Source: Diacronema lutheri
Taxonomy: Eukaryota > Haptophyta > Pavlovophyceae > Pavlovales > Pavlovaceae
Assembly: GCA_019448385.1 (NCBI GenBank)
Contig: JAGTXO010000017.1
Span: 1-64,000, forward strand
DNA length: 64,000 nt
Direction of reading: 5' to 3'
Below are positions 58,902-64,000 of this stretch, piece by piece; within the stretch, counting starts at the first letter, position 1; each line of letters starts with the position of its first letter. The position numbers and the translations under genes are program-made. Under the pieces are notes generated by a model. The model saw nothing but the letters and a program-made list of their open reading frames with translations, was not told where the DNA came from and ran no database searches.

Positions 58902-59930
58902 TCACCTCCCGCCGGCGGCCGTCGCCGACCACGCGACCGCCACGCCGCCCGGCGCGCGCGCGCGCGTGAGGAGCCGCGCGGCCTCCGCCGCCTCGTCGGG
59001 CGGCCGGCGCGGGCGCGAGCCGCAGAGCGCGTCGCGCGCGGCACCTCCGCCGCACGTGACGGCCTGGTCGACGTTGTGCAGGCAGATGCGCGAGAGGGGC
59101 ACGCCATGCACGCTCCGCTTGACGGCACAGCGGAGCAGGTCCGGCTCCGAGCCGTCGCACGTGAAGCCTCGCGCGGGCGAGACGGGCAGCGCCGGCGCGA
59201 TGAGCGCCGCCGCGCGCGCAGCCTCGGCGGCGAGGCTGCCCGCCGGCGCACCGCTCGCGTGCGCGCTGGGCAGCTGCGCACGCGACGCGCCTGCGGGTGC
59301 GCTGGGCGCGGCCGTGGCCGTGGCCGCGGCCGTGGCTGTGGCTGCGCTGTTGCCGCCGATGCCGCCGCCGCCACTGCCGGCGGCTGCTGTACCGCCACGC
59401 TCGGCGAGCGCCGCGGCGGCGGCGGCGGCGAGCGCGGCGGCACGGTCTGCCGCCTCCGCCGCTGCGATGAGCTCTGCTGCCGCATCCCCGCGGTCCGGCT
59501 GGGCGACTTGTCCGGGCGCCGGCAGGCTGTCGCCGCCCCGCGCGTCCGCGCCGCTCGCGGCGCCGCCGTCGGCGCCGGTGGCCTCGGCCGGTGCCTCGGC
59601 CTGCGCGCGCGTCGCGAGCCGCCAGCGGTGCGCGGCGTCGTCCGCGGCGCGCTGCGCGGCGCGGAGCCGGGCGGACGGTTTGGGTGGCGAGATGAGGCGG
59701 TGGCGAGGTGGTAGGGGGAAGGAAGGAAGAAAGGGGGGGTGGGGGGGGGGGGGGGGGGAAGGGAGGGGCGGAAAGGGAAGGTAAGGGGAAGGGAGGGGGA
59801 CTTGCTGCCGCTGACCTGTGCGTCGATGTCCGCGAGGGCCTGCAAAGAGGCGGCCGCGCCCAGCGCAAGGGCCTCGTCGCGCAACGCGCCGATTGGACGA
59901 GTGGCGTGCCCGACGGCGAATGCCCTTTCC
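58902..59930 (-). CDS. SRCR-domain protein, 5' end missing or unclear
   Basis: Two exons are visible: 59816 to about 59930 (ALRDEALALGAAASLQALAD, then IDAQ) and 58902-59651. They are joined by a GTCAGC donor and GCGCAG acceptor at DIDAQ|RAADDAAHRWRLATRA. The coiled-coil-like start leads into an Ala-rich stretch and then the C-terminal half of a scavenger-receptor cysteine-rich domain (GFTCDGSEPDLLRCAV, RICLHNVDQAVTCGG). SRCR domains are extracellular ligand-binding modules. No start codon or signal peptide is seen. The upstream side runs straight into Copia retrotransposon sequence, so the gene may be truncated by that insertion. The intron 59652-59815 contains a G-rich run (59,733-59,758). 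The gene converges with the ankyrin gene; 58,728-58,901 holds a short C-rich tract. Confidence 0.6.
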   Translation of the reverse strand, partial: GKGIRRRARHSSNRRVARRGPCAGRGRLFAGPRGHRRTGQRQQVPLPSPYLPFPPLPSPPPPPHPPFLPSFPLPPRHRLISPPKPSARLRAAQRAADDAAHRWRLATRAQAEAPAEATGADGGAASGADARGGDSLPAPGQVAQPDRGDAAAELIAAAEAADRAAALAAAAAAALAERGGTAAAGSGGGGIGGNSAATATAAATATAAPSAPAGASRAQLPSAHASGAPAGSLAAEAARAAALIAPALPVSPARGFTCDGSEPDLLRCAVKRSVHGVPLSRICLHNVDQAVTCGGGAARDALCGSRPRRPPDEAAEAARLLTRARAPGGVAVAWSATAAGGR

Positions 59931-59988
59931 GATAAACTCGTCGACGCAGTAGCTCACTCCGACTCCATGTCCCCGAGTCGAGCGCCAC

Positions 59989-62263
59989 CTAGTGCTCGGC
60001 CTGGCCGAGCGCGGTCTTCGTTTGTTCCCGTCTTCGTTCAGACACTGAATCCCCAAGTAAGCCCGGCGAATCGTTTCGCCGGCCACCAATGGGATCCGCC
60101 GACGGACATCCGCCATGCGTGTCACACGGACATGCAGTCACACTCACACATGCAGCACAGACACAATGCCGACAGATCTCCGTCGGCGACTCCGACGGCT
60201 GGTGGAGGAAGTCGATGATGCTCCGGAGGTAGTCGACTTCGCGGCAGCATTCGCTCAATGCGACATACTCCGCCTCGCAGCTGCTGAGCGAGATGGTGCT
60301 CTGCAAGCCGCTGTGCCACGAGATCGGCGAACCGTTGAAAAACACGATGAAGCCGGTCGTGGACTTGCGCTGCACGGGGCCGTTGGCCCAGTCCGCGTCG
60401 GCGAACGCGCGCAGCGTTGCGCACTCGGCGTCCTCGCGCTACTTGAAGAGCAAGCCGAGCTGCTCGGTGCCGCGCAGGTACTGCAGCACGCGACGTGCGG
60501 CGCGCAGGTCGACGGCCCTCGGCCTCGACATCCGCCGCGCCAGCATGTTCACCGCGTGCGCAAGATCGGGCCGGCACGTCACCATCGCGCACATCAGCCC
60601 TGCCGTGATGGACTGGTACACGAGCTTGTCCTCCGTCGAGAGCAGCTCGTCGTCGTCGTCGTCTGACGACACGAGCGATCGCGCCTCGACCTCCGGCGTC
60701 GGCGCCGGTTGTCCTGTCGTCGCCTCGAAGCGCTCGAGCAGCCCGGTGACGTACGGTCCGAGGTGCATGTAGATGCCGTCCGACCACGTCTCAAAGATGG
60801 CGCGTAGGAACTTTTTGGAGCCTCGCCGACAGCTTGATCTCGTAGTGCGGCCGCAAGCTCGCGGCCAGCTCCTCGATCGCGCGCGCCGAGCGCGTCAGGT
60901 TGAGGAGGATGAGGTCGTCCACGAACCCTCCTGCGATGAGGTACTCGCCCGGTGCCGTCTCCTTGACGTAGATGCACGGGGCAGACGGCGCCTCGGCGAA
61001 GCCGAGCGCCGGCAGCGACGATCGGTGCAGCCGATGCCACGCGCGCCCCGACTGCCGAAGGCCTGGGTGCGCCTTGAGGCTCCGCCCGACTACCTTGTAG
61101 CCGGACGGCGCGACCGTCTTGGACACGTAGCCGTGGGGCAAACTGTGCAGCGGCCGCTCGTCCTCGTTGAGCGACAAGTTGAGGTCCGCGTCCTTCACAT
61201 CGCCCTTGGTGATGACGGCGAACGAGCCGATGGTCGCGTCCTTGAAGCGCTGCCTCTTGCTTGTCTGCATCTTGGCCCCGAGCGCGATGAGCAGACGAAC
61301 TTGCTCGGGCCGGATCGTCGGCGAGAAGACCTCCTGGAAGTTCACGCCGGGCCTCCGGTAGTTGCCCATCAGGACCGAGCGCGCCTTGAAGCGCTCGACC
61401 TTGCCGTCCGAGCCGACCTTGAGGGCAAAGACCCACTGGCTCGGGAGCGCCCACGTGCCGAGCGGCACGAGCACCTCCTCGAAGGTGCCGAGCTGCTCAT
61501 GCCCGACGAGGTGCTCCTGGACGGCGGCTTGCCACTGCTCGGCCAGCTGCGAGCGCATCGCCTGCTTGTAGTTCTTCGGGATGGCGACGTCTTGCGCCTT
61601 CCAGACAGCGAGGCAGGTCGCAGCCAGAACGCGAGGGAACAGCTGCGGGTTGGGCCGAGAAGTGCGATCACGGCGGTCCACGTCGTGCGAGAGATCGAGC
61701 TGCTGCTGCGACTCGTCCAGCACGTCATAGTTGGCGCCCGACTCGTCGCCCGACACGTCCTCGTGAGGCTTCGCGATCGGACTCAGCACGAGGTCGTCAA
61801 CGCCAGCCTCGTCGCGCGGCAGCGCGTGACCACGTTGGGCTGAAGTCACGTCCGCGCCCTGCGCGTGACCACGATCAGGAGAGGTTACGCCCTCTTCGTC
61901 GTCCGCACCGATCAGGCCGGAGGGCGACTCGCACGGCAGCTCGCGCCTCGGCAAAGCCCCGCACCACAGCAGCTCGCGCGTCGGCGCAGCCGCAACCTCA
62001 GGCAGCTCGCGCGTCGGCGCAGCCGCACTCTCCGGCAGCTCGCGCCTCGGCAAAGCCCCGTACCACGGCAGCCCGAGCGTCGGCGCAGCCGCAATCTCCG
62101 GCAGCTCGCGCGTCGGCGTAGCTCCGGTGCTCAGCGACGGCCTCTCGGAAGCTTCGAAGTCGACGTCCTCGCCACCGCCCGCACGGCCGCGCTCGAGCCG
62201 CGGCCTACACCACGCTCGGCGCGCACGCCGCCGCACATGGCTCGCGCTCAGCGTGCACGGCAA
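59989..62263 (-). mobile_element. Decayed Ty1/Copia-type retrotransposon fragment (RT and RNase H)
   Basis: In transcription order: an N-terminal linker with repeats (see 61,925-62,130); the start of the reverse transcriptase (ALPSQWVFALKVGSDGKVER, continuing FKARSVLMGNYRRPGVNF); HPGLRQSGRAWHRL; FVDDLILLNL, the diverged catalytic YVDD-like box; then, after a frame change near 60,790, CRPDLAHAVNMLARRMSRP and VLQYLRGTEQLGLLF. The RNase H piece follows (RKSTTGFIVFFNGSPISWHS, SLSSCEAEYVALSECCREVD). Gag, protease and integrase domains and LTRs are not seen. Changes in conserved positions and the frameshift indicate a dead copy. It lies between the SRCR gene fragment and the plus-strand gene at 62,345. 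Confidence 0.85.
61925..62130. repeat. Tandem repeat of about 33 bp inside the Copia remnant
   Basis: About six imperfect copies built on GGCAGCTCGCGCGTCGGCGC, in two alternating sub-types (one with CAAAGCCCCG, one with CAGCCGCAA). On the coding strand they read as repeated TRELPE-AAAP peptides. Confidence 0.8.
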
Positions 62264-62344
62264 ATGGCGCGCGCAGGGATGCCGGATGCACCGGACGGGG
62301 GGGAGGCGAGTCCGTTTTTGCTGTTACATAAAGGCGTCCGCGCG

Positions 62345-64000
62345 ATGGCGTCTCACGGCGTGAGGGCGCTCGCCGACCTCCCGTTCGACGTGCTCGCGCT
62401 CAAATTGGCCGAGGCCAAAGCGCACAACGCCGCGCTCAGCTCTACGCTGCACGAGCTTCACACCGAGCTGCGCCAGGTGCGGTGCGCCTCAGCTCGTCGC
62501 CGCGCGTTAAGCAGTGCGGGACGGGCTGCGGGCGTGCGCACGCGCGTGGCGCCCCGCCACCAAGCCCTCCGCGCGCGTGCACGCCTCGGTGCTGCGCGCC
62601 CCGCCGCGCTCGGCCGCGCCGCCCGGCCCGTATGTCCGGCCATGTTGCGCGCCTCCGCCCATCCGCCAACGCTCACCGCGCCTCGCCTCAGCGCATCGCC
62701 CGCTCCCGCGCACGCCTCCGCCGCCAGTTTGCGCCACCGCCGCTGACGACGAGCGCGGATCTCCACGAGCTCACGGCCGCGTCGATACGCGCGGCCGTCG
62801 CCGTCGCCACCGAGGCCGACGCGCGCGCGCCGCGCCCCGTCTCCTTCGCGGGCGGCAGCCTCGACGGCCACGCGCCACGCGGCTCCGCAGCCGAGGCGGC
62901 CAAGCGCGCGCGCGTCGCCGCGGCGCGCGCGGCGCAGCCGCGCACGCCGCTCGGCGCGTTGCGCATGGCCGGCTGCCGGCCGCAGACCGCCGGCGCTCCG
63001 GCGGCGCGCGGCGGCGGCGCCTCACCCGGCGCATCCGCGGCAGGCTCCGATCGAACGGCGCGACTGCTGAGCGCAACGGCTTTCGCGCCGCGCGACGGTG
63101 GCGCGCCCGCGGCGCAGCGCGCGCGCTCGCGCGACGCGCTCGCCAGCGCCGCGCTCGGCGCCGCCTCGCCCGCCCTGCACCCCGCCCTGCACCCCGCCCT
63201 GCACCCCGCCCTGCATCCCGCCCTGCACCCCGACACGTCGCCGCATCGGCTGCCCGCCGGCCTTGCGCACGGCGGCGGCGGCGGTGGTGAGGGCGGCGGC
63301 AGCTCGCTCTCCTCGGCGTGGGCGTCGCCGCAACGCATCGCACCGCTCGCACGCACCGCCGCCGCCTCGGACGGCGACGGCGCGCGCTGGGCCCGCGCCT
63401 CGACGGTGTCGCTGGGCGCGTCGCCCGGGGGGCGGCCGCCGACGGCCGCCGGCCTCGGCGCGCGCCTCGGCTCCACGCGCTCCGCCTCGGCGTCGGCGCT
63501 GACGCTGCCGCCCGCGCACGCGGCGACGATTGCGCGCGCGCACGCCATCGCGCGCGCCAACAACTATTCGTTCGACCGCCGCCTTTTTGAGCTCCGCGGC
63601 CCTCGCCGCGCGCCCGGCCGCGAGGCGACACGGCGCGAAAGCGGCACGGGCGGGCCGGCGACGGCGGGCGGGCGGTGCGATGAGACGCGAGCGCCCGCCT
63701 CCTCCGCTGTGTGGGCCGACGCACCGACGGCGGCCATCGTTGGCGACGCGCGCGGCGCGGCCGCTGCCGCCGAGCCGCGCGCACCGCCGCCGCCGCCGCT
63801 GCGGCCCGACGGCGGCGGCGTTGGCGACGACGGCGCGCTGGCCGATGCGACCGCCGGCGACGATGGCGGCACGGCGGCTCAGCTGCCCGCCACCGGTGCC
63901 GCTCCGCCCGCGCAGCCCGCCAACGCCGACGCCGACGCCGACGCCGACGCCGCCGACACCGCGCGGATTGACGTGGCGGGCGCCGGCGCGGCGGTGGACG
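62345..64000 (+). CDS. Coiled-coil / disordered protein, partial (runs off window)
   Basis: Exon 1 (62345-62476, 44 codons) encodes MASHGVRALADLPFDVLALK, continuing with a short coiled coil (AKAHNAALSSTLHELHTELR). It ends at CAG|GTGCGG. Exon 2 starts at 62728 after a GCCAG acceptor (FAPPPLTTSADLHELTAAS) in matching phase. It stays open to the end of the window without a stop, which explains why no closed ORF marks it. Exon 2 is mostly low complexity, with a five-fold LHPA repeat (63,175-63,230) and Ala/Arg/Gly/Asp-rich stretches. One more ordered segment stands out (ATIARAHAIARANNYSFDRR, then LFELRG). No family is recognised. A TTACATAAA motif lies just upstream of the ATG, about 15-20 bp away. 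Confidence 0.6.

Overview
The window is the left end of a nuclear chromosome from a GC-rich eukaryote, most likely a haptophyte-type alga (this is inference; no rRNA or organelle marker is present). The evidence is a terminal telomere array, spliceosomal introns (mostly GTGCGC or GTGAGC donors and GCGCAG acceptors, one or two GC-AG), strong GC3 bias, and a gene set typical of algae: a plastid-type MutS2, an F-box/ankyrin repeat protein, a membrane protein with a TIR-like domain, and Copia and hAT-like remnants. Many long ORFs in other frames are GC-driven shadows and are left out.

Layout. 1-769 telomere. 1.3-11.5 kb is an ordinary gene cluster: a secreted or membrane-anchored acid phosphatase (-), an unrecognised five-exon gene (+), MutS2 with a Smr domain (+), and a multi-pass membrane protein with a TIR-like domain (-). 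11.6-13.0 kb holds palindromes, a decayed hAT-like transposase and a MITE-like 329-bp element. From about 13.0 to 32.3 kb is the unusual part: a block of genes all on the minus strand. In transcription order these are a broken Pif1/Helitron-type helicase, a spliced ubiquitin-specific protease, and a very large coding region. That region carries helical repeats, a Ulp1-like cysteine protease, a YqaJ-type exonuclease, degenerate protease-like domains, a chromodomain and, at its C-terminus, a Fanzor (eukaryotic TnpB-like RuvC nuclease) with all three RuvC acidic residues. It looks like a large mobile element or its domesticated relic.

32.3-56.4 kb returns to host genes on the minus strand: a TauE/SafE-type transporter, an LRR protein, a six-exon C69 dipeptidase with a C-terminal membrane anchor, and a 16-kb, 13-exon SWR1/EP400/PIE1-type chromatin remodeler. 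The introns of the remodeler are filled with minisatellites and long C tracts (in mRNA sense). 57.0-58.7 kb is an F-box/ankyrin gene made of near-identical 81-bp repeats. 58.9-62.3 kb holds an SRCR-domain gene fragment abutting a decayed Copia retrotransposon. A coiled-coil gene on the plus strand starts at 62,345 and runs off the window.

Exon boundaries were derived by hand from reading-frame continuity and splice-site consensus. They are internally consistent (phases match, totals are multiples of three) but have not been tested against transcripts.
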